In this document: piece after piece, positions 10,377 to 21,039 of the stretch
Layout: every line of letters begins with the position of its first letter
Position numbering within the stretch: the stretch's first letter is position 1
NCBI RefSeq assembly: GCF_016808335.1
Contig: NC_053148.1
Span: 18,256,433 to 18,320,432 of the forward strand
Source: Panicum virgatum
Taxonomy: Eukaryota; Streptophyta; Magnoliopsida; Poales; Poaceae
Direction of reading: 5' to 3'
DNA: 64,000 bases
Made by a program: the position numbers and the translations under genes
The notes under the pieces: model-generated
Told to the model about the DNA's origin: nothing
Database searches by the model: none
What the model saw: only the letters and a program-made list of their open reading frames with translations

Positions 10377-13300
10377 ATGGCGGCGGCGCAGATCCGTGGA
10401 TCCGCCGCGCCGGCGACGGCGAGGCGGTGGCCGGCCCCGCCCAGCGCCCGGATCCTCCGCTTCGCGCCGCTGGCCCCGACTGCCGTCCCGGCTTCGCCTC
10501 GGCGGGGAGTGTTCGGGGGCCTTGCCATTGGTTCCGTGTACAAGGTGAGCTTCCTGCTGCGGTTTTCGTCAGCTGCCTCGCCTACCTGGATCTAGATTTT
10601 AGACATGTTCGTGCTTCGGTCCTTGTGTTTCGTTGCTAGAATGAGGACACATGGTTTAGGAAAATTTTCTACTGCTACTCCAGAATAGTATAAAGAGGAG
10701 GAAGATCTAGTGCCAGAGAGTGCACGGAATGGCTTGTTCCAAATTGGGAATAAAACTAGTACACGTGGTGAGTTTCAGAAAAGAATCACAAATTTGAATT
10801 TCCTGTCAATATTTTCATTTAACGCTCCCTGGCAAACAAATAAATGCCGAATTCATGAATTGTACCTCATTTCGTTACCAGTGCAGTTATTTTGTATGGG
10901 TTTATCTGGGGGTCAACATGGCCACTCATCATTGCCACAATTCTGCACTCTTTACCAATGTTTTTAAATCGCCTAATCGTCTGATCGAACAATGGGTGGA
11001 CCTGACGACTAATCGTGATTAGTCGTCGACTAGGGTCGATTAGTCGGGTCTGATCGACCCTAGTCGTCCACTAGTCGTCCAGGACATTTAGGATATATAT
11101 ATGTGTGTATATATATATAGGAGTTAAGTCCTGAAGTACTAGTATATATTTTCATATATATTTCAGACCAAAAAAGTGTCTAGTTTTCTATGTCTAGTAA
11201 ATATAGAGCAAATGGTGACTGCCTGGCTGGGAGCCTCTCCAGTCTTGCCTCTTAAGTTCTAACCCTAGTGGGCTTTGGGCCTCTCATTTTCTCACCAGCC
11301 CACAAGCAATCCAGCCCAGTTACACAAACCTGATCGAGAACACCCCTAGTCGGACGATTAATCGCCTCTAATCGCCGATTAGTCGGTCGATCGGTCGATC
11401 AGGCTTCCTGATCGAGTCGTGGACCCTAATCGAGCACGCTGGACCGATAAGGTCGATTAATCGCGATTAATCGCGATTAGTCGCTCGATTTGAAAACATT
11501 GCTCTTTACTCCCATGGTCGCCAATGCTGCTGTATAAGTTATGAAGCCAATTCTGCTGTATAAGTTATGAAGCCAATGCCGTAGAGCTTGGCATAATTCA
11601 AGTTTGTCACTGTGAAAATTCCCGAAGGGCACCTTCTTTGCCTTTTGCGGGAGCGCTAGGGCAACCCTGATTTGTCCTGATTTTCCATGTCAAGCAGTTT
11701 GGTTTTGTGCCCATTTTTTATGTGGGTCCGCTCATAAGAAAGAGGAACCTTTCAACTTGTTGTGGGTACTAAAGAACGAAATTTCAACTCAAAATGAGTC
11801 TATAGCTTCGACTTGTCGAGCTGTCAGAACTTCGGTTTCCTGTCCCAATACGATAACCCAGACTGCTATAAGAATTATTTTTGTCTGCAGTAGTGTCCTT
11901 GGCTTTCAATGATCTCGAATCAGTCAGCCATATTTGTGTGTTTAGTTACTGAATCTTTTCTGTGTTGTTAGTTCAAAGCTAGTTGTATTCATGTGCAGTT
12001 TTTTTTCTATTCTTTAAATCCGAATTTTGTAACTTGAGATAGAGAACTAAAGTATTGTTTTCACACTAATAAGTTTTTGTTGTGTAACTTAGCAGTAGAC
12101 ATCAACTACATGATTGCTTGCGCTTCAATTTGCATTAGTAGCCCTTGATTAGATATGTGCGTGTGTTTTGTCTGAATCCTATAGGCTAATCAATCTTTGT
12201 ACAACTGTACTCTTTATCTATTCAGTTTATTGGTGCTGCAGTAGGAGCGTTCAGAACTGTCACTTGTCACATTTATATGCTATTATTCGAATCCAAATCT
12301 GAAACTAGATTCCAAAGTCTAAAACTACAAATATGTTTATTTGGTAGACTAAGTTGAAGGACCAGAGTTTAATTTATCAGTAATCATTATGGCCTTTACT
12401 ATCTCTGCTCATTTTTTTCTTTTTAAAAAAATGAATATATGCCTTAATTGCTGTATAACTTGGAGCACATTTCCTGGTGTGTATTACATTACTGAAGTTC
12501 TAAATTTGAGCTTTTCAACTGTTGTTCTCATGAGCTTTTGCCTCAAATTAATGTTGCAAATATATTATATATTGTTAGATCATGCTATTGGAAGCTTCCA
12601 TCTTAATATTCCTTCACAAAACATCACTTTATCTTAATTGTCAGATTAATTTAAATAAATTTTTGGGTTCAAGATACGCGCTTACTGAAGTTATCATCTA
12701 TTTATACAAGTTCAAAGCTAAAGCAAATATTAGATATCATACCCTTTGTGCCTAGAATGTTTATATCATTTTTTATGCGCCCGTATTTTTTTATGATGTA
12801 AGAGGTAATATTTCTGAGTAAAGCAAGCTTTTTGTTGAACCCCATGAATATATGTATGTGTGATTATGACTATGTGCTGTACCTTCCATGCAAATAGTTA
12901 ATTGTTCTTCCTTTATGGAGGAGTAAGCAAATTATTAGCAATAAAAATCTTTTCTAGCAAAAAAGTTCTGGCATATTTGTATCTACTCTTGTTTACGTTG
13001 GTCCTCTTGTGCTCCTAATCTCTATGGTTAAATTTCATTTGATGGCATTGCTGTATCACACTGCAGCCATTGACTACAATGTGCGTGAAGGCAGACTATA
13101 CCACTCCTGTTGATTCTGTCACTGCTACAGAGCAAACAGGTGTTGAAATTGAAGAGCCAGCCATTATGTCACCTGCTAATGAAGAGATAAATACAGCACA
13201 GGAAGTTGCTCCTCAACAAAAGTGTGCAAAAATACATGACTTTTGCCTAGGGATCCCTTTTGGTATGATTTCAGATTTGTTCTAGCAAATTTTAGTGTGA

Positions 13301-14324
13301 ATAAGTTTAAGCCGAAGTTAGTCATTACTTAAGTCTTATTGATATAGTTTGCTTCTTTTACTTGTGTATGATATCTTCTATTTCTTCTATTTTTCCATGC
13401 CCCTGAATAAATCTTCAGATAGAGGTTGTAGGGAAGTTCCAGATATTCTATCATTAGATCTAATTGGAGATGATTTATATATTTCGACCTTTTTGTGAGC
13501 TTGTTAATTTCTTTAATATTATGCTACCCTTCGTTGTACAATATTGTCTCGTCAAAAAGTTCATTAGTACTAACAACATGCACATTTCCTCTTTCAGGTG
13601 GATTTCTGTTTTGTATGGGCCTTATTGGATTTCTATTTTGGAGGACTCCTGTGAGTCTTACTTTCGGTGTCGCACCTGGCCTTGCTATATTAGCCCTTGG
13701 CGTGCTTAGCCTTAAGGTTTGGAGGAGTGGAAAATCCAGCTTGCCATTCATACTGGCGCAAGCAGGTAGTTTGCTTTCCCCAATATAGCATCTTATCAGA
13801 TTTCATTGAATCAGAGTGAAGAGTTCATGTGCAAGTTGACTATCTGATAGGTCTTCTTATACGTATTTCTGAGGAGGCAATATCATGACTTCCCCAAAAT
13901 CTTGGTCCTGCTGATTATTTCCTACCATAAGCCGAATTGAAGTTCTGCATGTGGAAAATTATGAGATTTAATTTGTGGTGCTCGTCATTTGCAGGTGTTG
14001 CTGCTGCGGTAGCATGGAAACACTGTCAGGCTTACACCACAGTAAGTCAAACTGTAATTTGGTTGTCAAGGACCACTTTGATTCACTTTCTGATCTATTT
14101 TACTCTTTTGTGATAGACGAAGAAGCTGCTTCCCTGGGGCTTCTATGCTGCACTCAGGTACTGCTAACCCCAATTCTGTGTCTTGTTTCAAAGTTGCGTT
14201 TCATACCTCCACTACCTTTTGAATACCTGTTGCTTTCACCAGTATTGCAATGATCTGCTTCTACTCCTACGTTCTCCTTGCTGGAGGGAATCCACCTCCA
14301 AAGAAGGCAAAAGCTGCTGCTTGA
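10377..14324 (+). CDS. FAX1: Plastid FATTY ACID EXPORT protein, FAX1-like (TMEM14 family)
   Basis: Six exons: 10377-10544, 13067-13262, 13598-13765, 13995-14041, 14117-14157, 14243-14324, all with GT-AG introns and matching phases, giving 233 residues. Arabidopsis FAX1 moves free fatty acids across the inner plastid envelope. Residues 1-65 are rich in Ala, Arg, Pro and Ser, as expected for a plastid transit peptide; 66-110 are acidic and unstructured. The TMEM14 domain starts at HDFCLGIPFGG (113) and holds about four hydrophobic segments (122-140, 146-166, 172-190, 200-217). The tail GGNPPPKKAKAAA matches the FAX1/FAX3 type. The ATG is the first in good context after a GC-rich leader. Intron 1 (2.5 kb) contains a hAT element. 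I am confident of the family, less so of the FAX number. Confidence 0.9.
10956..11501. mobile_element. Non-autonomous hAT element in FAX1-like intron 1, CGATTAGT-word interior
   Basis: 546 bp with TIRs CAATGTTTTTAAATCG and CAATGTTTTCAAATCG (one mismatch in 16). A perfect 8-bp duplication, CTCTTTAC, lies at 10948-10955 and 11502-11509. Both ends are densely filled with CGATTAGTCG/CGACTAATCG words, including self-complementary runs such as ATTAATCGCGATTAAT. The middle (about 11090-11330) is ordinary AT-rich sequence. No transposase. The insertion lies wholly inside the intron and does not touch splice sites. Confidence 0.95.
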
Positions 14325-14467
14325 TTCAGTCTTGAAGACCTTTCACCGAAGCTTCTCATAATTGTACTTATGTTGATGATAGGGTTACTGTTTTCTTTAT
14401 GTTGGTGAATACTGAACACAAAATTGCGTTGTAGCATCTGTACTAAGTGAAAGTCCTGAGTATAGAT

Positions 14468-14473
14468 AATAAA
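14468..14473 (+). terminator. Poly-A signal of the FAX1-like gene
   Basis: AATAAA lies 144 bp after the stop codon, in AT-rich 3' UTR sequence. Confidence 0.5.
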
Positions 14474-14479
14474 ATTTTC

Positions 14480-14960
14480 CCTGATTTTACATGACTATTG
14501 TTTTATTTATACACCAATAGCATCACTCTTTACAAAAAAAAGAAGCCGCTCCATAAATTCCGTTAGTTTTATTGTTTCAGATAACCTTAGATGCCTTTTC
14601 CTTGCCAATTTAACCCCTCAATGAGTAATCTTAAAAATCTGTATTCTTGTCTTCACTATCTAATGGCAACTAACTTTTGTTTCTTGTAATAATAAAGGTC
14701 ATGTTTTAATATCTTTATTCTGAAAGAATGCAATGGTTCTGCCAATTCCTTGAGAATGGAAGGGGTGAGAGCATCAGTGCCGATCCGAATGATCCAGTTT
14801 GCGGCTTGCATGCCAACCGATGAATGGCGCCACTACAATGTATTATTTGTTCTAACTACTTGTGTGTGCATTTTGTATGGGACTTCCGCGGCGTCCTGGT
14901 GTTGTCTTTCTTGTTACCAAGCTTTTCAGGGAAGTAGGCGGTAGTAGTGATTTGAAGAGT
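14480..14960. other. Intergenic downstream of the FAX1-like gene
   Basis: No domain, RNA or repeat could be recognised. A 64-codon frame at 14750 has no family resemblance and is treated as chance. Confidence 0.4.
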
Positions 14961-14961
14961 T

Positions 14962-15110
14962 ACCGAATAATTCCTTCTTTCGAAATTGTAGATCATTTTA
15001 GCTTTTCTAAATATATAACTTCTATACATATGGACATACGCCGCATCTAGATACATATAGTAATACTACATATCAAGATTTGTCAAAGTGATTTACAAAA
15101 ACGGAGGGAG
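14962..15110. mobile_element. Stowaway-like (Tc1/mariner) MITE
   Basis: The right end reads ACAAAAACGGAGGGAGTA, the classic CTCCCTCCGT Stowaway terminus on the other strand, next to a TA. The left end is a decayed counterpart (TTCCTTCTTTCGAAATTG). The interior is AT-rich and non-coding. Confidence 0.65.
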
Positions 15111-15586
15111 TATAATCTTATGCATTCACATGCCAGGAAAATAGCCAAATATTATTGGGGATTATATGTATGGAGCATGAAACACTGGGAAAATGATGTA
15201 TGTACGGAATGGTCTAGATCAGATAGCGCAAACGAGCTCTCAAATAAACTGTTATATTTGTGAGACTACCTGCCATCACCATCCCTAATTACCCTTGGCA
15301 AGAACACAGATAAGCTAATGTCTGAGCTCAAGTTTAAAGTGTCACTGGTAAATTATCCTATCTAGTATCTATACGTACATAACAATATGTATTGACATGT
15401 ACAATGGAATCGATGTAGAAAAGATGTGAGTGATCATGTGTTGAAATCAGATATGATCTGCATTAGTCTGCCTATTGCTACGCCGTCCAAACATGAGTTA
15501 TTAATGTATCTGCATCAATCAAAACCACAAATTTGACCTGCGAAAAAAAACCCACAACATTGTATGTAGTCTTGGGATACGCCGTT
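15111..15586. other. Intergenic, no supported gene
   Basis: AT-rich. I see nothing that can be named. Confidence 0.4.
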
Positions 15587-15886
15587 TGGATCCATGGATT
15601 AAACTTTAAGCTTAACGTCTAGTCCATTACGTGATCTAAATGAGGGGACTAAAATATAAACTAAAGTTTAGTTCCACCCAACTAACGTAGTAATCAAAAT
15701 CCATTTAATTTGAACTAAAGCAACCAACGAACTGCGAAAAGACCATGCTACCCCGCACTATGCGCATGCAAGTACACCCGCATCAATGTCCAAGAGGAAA
15801 AAAGATATTTTATATTTTTATGTGTGTATCACCTAGAGTTTAGTCTATAGATCCAAAACTTTAGTCCTAGCCAGTCGAAACGGAGC
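15587..15886. mobile_element. MITE with CCGTTTGGA-type ends
   Basis: Left end CGCCGTTTGGATCC followed by ATTAAACTTTAA. Right end on the other strand CTCCGTTTCGACTGG followed by GACTAAAGTTTT. Imperfect inverted repeats of about 28 bp, non-coding interior, target duplication not resolved. Confidence 0.5.
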
Positions 15887-15889
15887 TTA

Positions 15890-16218
15890 GGAGGGGGGGG
15901 GGTTGGGAGGTGTAAATTTTTTAACCCTATCATATCAAATAGAATCTTATTATTTATGAGTATCAAATAAAGTCTAATTACAAAACTAATTGTAAAACTT
16001 CTGGGCTGATTCGCGAGACGAATCTAATGAGGGTAATCAATCCATAATCAGTTTATATTTACTTTAGCAAATCAAGAATTTATTAAGCTCGTTAAATTCG
16101 TCTCGCGAATTAGCATTCATCCATTCAAAAAAATTTACAATTAGATTTTATTTGATACTTCGAAATGATAAGATTTTCAAGGCTAAAGTTTAGGCTCATG
16201 TAAATATAGGGCCTAACT
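15890..16218. mobile_element. MITE with CGAGACGAATCTAAT core, second copy
   Basis: Contains CGCGAGACGAATCTAATGAG at about 16012 and its near-complement TTAAATTCGTCTCGCG at about 16095, the same core as the element at 9645-9990. It starts beside a run of ten or more G. Ends approximate. Confidence 0.5.
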
Positions 16219-16228
16219 TCGTAGCAAC

Positions 16229-16748
16229 TCACCTGGGCACAAAATACCGAGAACCGAAATTACCGAAAACCGAACCGAAATTACCGAAACCGAAGTATTC
16301 GGTTCCATGTTCGGTTCCGAGTTTTTAGGAATTGAATTACCGAGGTAAATACCGAAACCGAACCGAATTTATCGAATTTACCAAAGTTACCGAATTTACA
16401 TGAAATGTGATAAGTTTGAGTGTTGTTATATAATTGATTGAACAATTATAGACAATATATTATGTATTTTTGGCACTCACACTTATAGTCATGTGGATTT
16501 TTATATGTATTTGTATTTTGCACTATTAATATCTATGAAATTGTGTCAAAATTAGTTTTTGAACCGGCTATTATATCTTCTATGTGACTAATTCGGTACT
16601 GTTTGGTAAATACCGAAACCGAACCGAATTTCCTCGGTACCGAATTTATTTACGAAACCGATCGATACCAGTTTCTGAGGAACCGAATTTGTCTAGGTAC
16701 CGAAGTACCGAACCGATCGGTTCGGTATTTACCGAACGCCCAGGCTGA
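16229..16748. mobile_element. Non-autonomous hAT element, ACCGAA-word interior
   Basis: 520 bp flanked by a perfect 8-bp duplication, GTAGCAAC, at 16221-16228 and 16749-16756. Termini are TCACCTGGGC and, on the other strand, TCAGCCTGGGC (one-base indel). Both flanks of the element are packed with ACCGAA/TTCGGT words (for example AACCGAACCGAA and CGATCGGTTCGGT), around an AT-rich centre at about 16390-16600. No coding potential. The one-base offset of the TIR makes the exact outer base slightly uncertain. Confidence 0.85.
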
Positions 16749-17399
16749 GTAGCAACACAGTGCCGGATTCCATGCCAAGCAGTCAACATCAATGTGTCAA
16801 GCACAAAAACCATATCCAGAGAGGCAGAGACAAGTCAGAGACGGAGCATGATTGAGGGAGGATACAGCAGATGTCTCGCCATTGGGAGGTTTTTTTTGCT
16901 ATTTTGACCCTTTTAAAAAACTATTTTCAATAGTAAACCGCTCAAAAAATTATTTCCCTATCCCACGCATGATACGCCAATTATGTTGGCGCTGAGTGTT
17001 ACTTCAAACACGCCAAGACAACTGGCGTGGTTGTCCGGTCGTTGAATGTCCACCTGGTATGTTGACCGACAGTAGGTTTGACGTGGCATTCTGCTCCCGC
17101 GCCAATTGCCCTGGCGCAGATCGCCTCCCCCGTAACAGATCTATGTCCCGTTTCCCGTTTGGCTGTGGGCCCGGATTCCATAATGTCCGCGCCGGGGCCG
17201 TTGGCGCGGAGCTTGCGAAACTCTAACTCCTGGGTTCTTTGTTGTGGGGTCTTGCGGTCCCCATTTACCCCCAACCCATCCCTCTTGTGCCCGTGCCCCC
17301 GGAGAGGCGGCGGCGGCTACCCAAGCGCGGAGTGGAAGGAAGGGCCGTGGGGCGTCTTCTCAGCGGTCGCGGCTTCTTCTTTGGGGGTGTGTGCGGTGG

Positions 17400-17640
17400 G
17401 CTGAAGCACGCGCCAATTCATTTGGCGTGGAACTATCAACTGTCGCACCAATTGATTTGGCGCGGATCACAAGCACTTCGCAAAGTTGCTCTGTTACAGC
17501 ACACCACATGAAGCACGCGCCAATTAATTTGGCATGGAACTATCAACTGTCGCGCCATTTGGCGCGGATCAAAAGCACTTCGCAGAGCAGCAAGCCATAA
17601 TGAGTTGTTGCTCTGTCATAGCACACCACATGAACAGATC
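17400..17640. repeat. Palindromic CGCCAA/TTGGCG repeats, about 110-bp unit
   Basis: GAAGCACGCGCCAATT-type openings occur at 17403 and 17512. Each is followed by GGAACTATCAACTGTCGC, a TTGGCGCGGATCA palindrome and CACACCACATGAA. These echo GCGCCAATTGCC words in the adjacent long TIRs. Confidence 0.6.
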
Positions 17641-17881
17641 TGCAAACAGCTCTATGCACTTAACATAATACATGAAAATTACCACAAAATGGACATACAT
17701 ATTTAGGACAGGTAACCATAATTTCAAATTTCACAAGTGTCAAGGATGCTCCCAGCAAACATGCAAGGATACATGTGTCTCATGTAGCATTCACTTAGGA
17801 CTTTCAGAGCACATATTAAGGACAGTTTAGGTATACATAAATTTGCAAAAGCATGAGCTAATCCTGAGACCCTACGGTTCA

Positions 17882-17975
17882 GCGCTTGCGTCGTCTTATC
17901 ACTCTACTGCCTGGAGTGTACTTGTTGGGTCGCTTCTGAGGCCTCACTGGCCGCCCAATTCCTGCACTTGCATCT
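17882..17975 (-). pseudogene. Candidate terminal exon inside the long-TIR element
   Basis: On the minus strand a CTTCAG acceptor precedes an open frame that ends at a TGA near 17882. The last residues are highly basic (GRPVRPQKRPNKYTPGSRVI, then RRRKR). This looks like the C-terminus of a captured or ancestral transposon-associated protein, but the family cannot be named from so little. Its upstream exons would lie within 18000-19930. Confidence 0.3.
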
Positions 17976-18064
17976 GAAGGAGCATACGAAACTGATGTCA
18001 GAATAGGTTTTAGTATTTACGAGACCAATTATTAATTGGACACGCAATTTTATCAGCACACCTA

Positions 18065-18203
18065 AAAGGACAGACCCAGTGCTGGTAGCTCCCACGTGAG
18101 TGGGGTCTGGGGAAGGAATAACCAAGGCAAGCCTTTCCCCTGCATGCAGAGAGGCTGACTCGAACCCAGGACCTTTTGGCTCAGTGGGGTGACCTTTTGG
18201 ACC
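18065..18203 (-). mobile_element. tRNA-derived SINE with 17-bp target duplication
   Basis: The 139-bp body is bracketed by an exact 17-bp direct repeat, TTTTATCAGCACACCTA, at 18048-18064 and 18204-18220. On the minus strand it begins near an AAAAGGTC segment, carries a GGTTCGAGTC pol III B box, and ends in CCTTTT, as some plant SINEs do. The sequence GACTCGAACCCAGGACC on the plus strand is the complement of the tRNA T-loop region. The SINE family name is not assigned. Confidence 0.8.
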
Positions 18204-18220
18204 TTTTATCAGCACACCTA

Positions 18221-19540
18221 TAAATAGTAAATCACAGCTAGCACTTGCAGGTATAACGAAGTTACTATCTAAAAAATCTAGGTAGATATATTAACTAATA
18301 CTATAATGACAATAAACATCAGATTCCTGACCTTAATAGTAGCCACAAGACCCAACCTGCAGAAGACATATCATTCATGGCAGCATATTGTAGAAATCCA
18401 GATGTTATATACAAAGGTAAAGGTCCACACAACTTCAGCAGTAAATCAAATTACTGATGCACATAACTTTGAGCAATGCACATTTATTCACCCAAATCAG
18501 AATCATAAGATTTGCTCCGAGTTTATGATTGTGCAACTGGCCAACTCGTTACTATCAAGCAAGGAATCACTTAGGCTGTTACGCAAGAGCGTTGACAACC
18601 ATAAGATTCAAACACCAAGCAGTAACCCAAATTCTGATCTTTAAAGAAGTTACCTAACTTATACAAGATCAACATGAGTTATTAAGACGAGACCTACAGA
18701 AATAGTTGTCTAGCAACAAATATAAAAAAGGATATGCCAAAAACATAACTTGCAAGCATAAAATGGTAACCAAATTTCATCAACATGATGTAGCATTGCT
18801 AAAGCAGGCAAAAATATTTTACCAACTTTTATTGATGACAAAAAATATTTATTTTAGCCTTAGCAAGACAAACTGAACAAAAACAGAATTACAAACATGC
18901 ACATAGCTTCTGCACATGAAAATTTTACAGTGAACTACGCATGCAAGGATTAAGATACTACAGAAATTTCACATGCTCGGGTTTTATATTTTATTGATTA
19001 TAAAAAATACAAATCTTTGTTGCACTTAATCGTGTGAGAGCAAGTTAAATGTAAAACTTCATATTTTCTGTAAACACATGACCATATTACACTTTACTAG
19101 ATCAACATAACACCATACAAGAGCAGTGGAATCACATTTTCCATTTTAGCATCTATATTTTATTTATAAAGCATTTAAAACCATTTATAAAGAACTATCC
19201 AAGTTAAATCAATAACTCAGTCATACATGCATCAATGTACTTGAAATTTTTACCACAACACACACATCACAATAAGAGCCTACCATAAAAATTTCACAGA
19301 AATTGGAGCAGTACAACTACAGATATGAATTTATCCCTAACAAGCATAGATAAATATCTATAGCAATATTTTTCAACTAACACATACAAGAATATATATC
19401 TACTGCATAGATCTACTTACAAGGATTCCAAAACATCTTCGTTTGCTATTTTACGAATTTTATACAATTTACTATGGATTTTCAAAGCTTTCAGCAATTG
19501 GGTCCCTAGAAGACTATTCACCTGAGTCTATGACAATGCA
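18221..19540. other. AT-rich interior of the long-TIR element
   Basis: No coding region, RNA gene or repeat could be supported in these 1.3 kb. The base composition is like a grass intron, which fits a captured gene fragment lying between the exon-like pieces at 17882-17975 and 19545-19930. Confidence 0.4.
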
Positions 19541-19544
19541 GAAA

Positions 19545-19935
19545 AGCCCCTGGACTTGACTCTATTGTTGCACAAAGGTCCCTGGTCGCGATGTGGAACA
19601 GAGGAGCACAGGGAACGGCGATTCCAACGATGGGAGTGTTTCCCGGCGGCGAGGAAAGGGTGGGGGAGTACGAGGGACGCGAGAGCTACCTGTGGGTGGG
19701 CTCGGTTGGAGCTGGGGTGGCCAGAGGAGGGCCCGCGGCGGAAGCAGTAGCTCGGATGGCGATGGCGATTTTGTTCCGGCGAGGGGTTGGCTAGTGGAAG
19801 TCGGTGAAGGGGTCGGGGAGGATGAGGGTGACGCGCCGGAGCTCACTGCGGTCTCGAATCGGCGGGGAAATAGCCGGAGGGAGGGGATCGACGCACATGC
19901 GAAGTTTCGAGCGGCAATAATGGTAGCCGACCAGC
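19545..19935 (-). pseudogene. GC-rich 5' exon-like fragment
   Basis: Read on the minus strand, this stretch is Ser/Pro-rich and followed by CAGGTAGCTC-type donor candidates, resembling the 5' leader or first exon of a grass gene. No domain is recognisable. Its right end is cut by the LINE insertion and the rest continues at 21063-21165. Together with 17882-17975 it suggests gene capture, but the source gene is unknown. Confidence 0.3.
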
Positions 19936-19936
19936 T

Positions 19937-21039
19937 TTTGGGAGAGCTATGAATGTTAAAAGTGGGAGTCAGACCAGCTTTTGGGAGGATGTGTGGCTGG
20001 GTGATTGTGCATTGAAGACACAGTTCCACAACCTTTTTAACTTTTGCTCCGATCCGTATGTGTCTGTGGCAGATGTCCTTAAAGATGGAACATGCAACCT
20101 AAAGTTTAGACGTTCGCTTATCCAACCTGAACTAGAGGACTGGGACTGCCTTTTAGACATCTTGGAGAGTGTACATCTGTGTGAGGGAAGAGATGAGATG
20201 ATCTGGTTGTTAGAAAGTAAGAGAAGATACTCAACTAAATCCCTTTATAGAATGATGACTTTTGGTGGGGTGAAAGACTCAACAATGATGGAAGTCTGGA
20301 AGTGCAAAGTGCCACTGAAGATTCAGATTTTCCTCTGGATGGCTTTCCATGACAGAATTCAGTCTGCTGTTCAACTTAGGAAGAGGAAGTGGGCAGGTGC
20401 AAAGGAATGCAAAATGTGTGGGGCTGTAGAAAATACGAACCATATCCTATTTACTTGTCCTGTCGCAGCCTTCCTTTGGGTGTTCCTGAATGAGACTCTA
20501 ATTTTGGGCGCGACTCCATCTTCGACTGCAGAGTTAGAATTGATTTTACTTAGAAGGAACCACAGATTTCAATCTGTCCTCTTCATTTTTGCAGGTGCGT
20601 TGTGGGCGATTTGGAAAACGAGAAATGCTCTGGTCTTTGAGGACAAGACCTCGGCGATCATCCACAAGACGGTGGCACTTCTCACGCATTGGACACATCT
20701 ACTCGACGAGAAGAAGAAGACGCAGGTGGAAACCGCCCTGACCGAGATCAATGGGGCCTGTGCTTCAAGCGTGTGACTCCTGCCCTGTTTTCTGGAGCCT
20801 TTTGCTGTAACCGTTGCGTGTCGGTTGTCTTTTGTCCGCTGTTAGTTCGAGTTGAGTTAGCTTCGTGTTTCTGCTAGAGATAGTTTTTCCTGTTGTTCAT
20901 GTTCTGTTAAAACAGGTTCACGGTAGTTGGAACCTCTGTGTTCCCTTGTATCGCTTCCTGGCGTTGGTCCAGGCGTCGACCCATGTATTACGCTCGTTGG
21001 GCTTTCAATAAAGCTGGGCTTAATGCCTTTGGTCGAAAA
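19937..21039 (+). mobile_element. 5'-truncated LINE tail nested in the long-TIR element
   Basis: Carries only the last part of an L1-type polyprotein plus a 3' UTR ending in GGTCGAAAAA. The flanks 19916-19934 and 21040-21058 read AATAATGGTAGCCGACCAG and AATAATGGTGGTCGACCGG, a 19-bp target duplication with three differences, all transitions. Strong 5' truncation and an A-rich 3' end are what target-primed reverse transcription leaves. Confidence 0.85.
19949..20776 (+). CDS. LINE polyprotein C-terminal fragment (zf-RVT)
   Basis: An uninterrupted frame of 275 codons. It opens in the conserved region SGSQTSFWEDVWLGD that follows the RT thumb, continues through YSTKSLYRMMTFGGV and VPLKIQIFLWMAFHDRIQ, and ends with a zinc-binding motif CKMCGAVENTNHILFTCPVA and LWAIWKTRNALVF. 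The catalytic RT and endonuclease are absent because the copy is 5' truncated, so the frame is a passive remnant. The initiating Met is not a real start. Confidence 0.85.
   Translation: MNVKSGSQTSFWEDVWLGDCALKTQFHNLFNFCSDPYVSVADVLKDGTCNLKFRRSLIQPELEDWDCLLDILESVHLCEGRDEMIWLLESKRRYSTKSLYRMMTFGGVKDSTMMEVWKCKVPLKIQIFLWMAFHDRIQSAVQLRKRKWAGAKECKMCGAVENTNHILFTCPVAAFLWVFLNETLILGATPSSTAELELILLRRNHRFQSVLFIFAGALWAIWKTRNALVFEDKTSAIIHKTVALLTHWTHLLDEKKKTQVETALTEINGACASSV

Noticed and set aside
16229..16748. CRISPR-like or satellite array from the regular ACCGAA words
   Set aside because: The repeats are degenerate, lack spacers and are bounded by TIRs and an 8-bp duplication, so a hAT element is the better reading.
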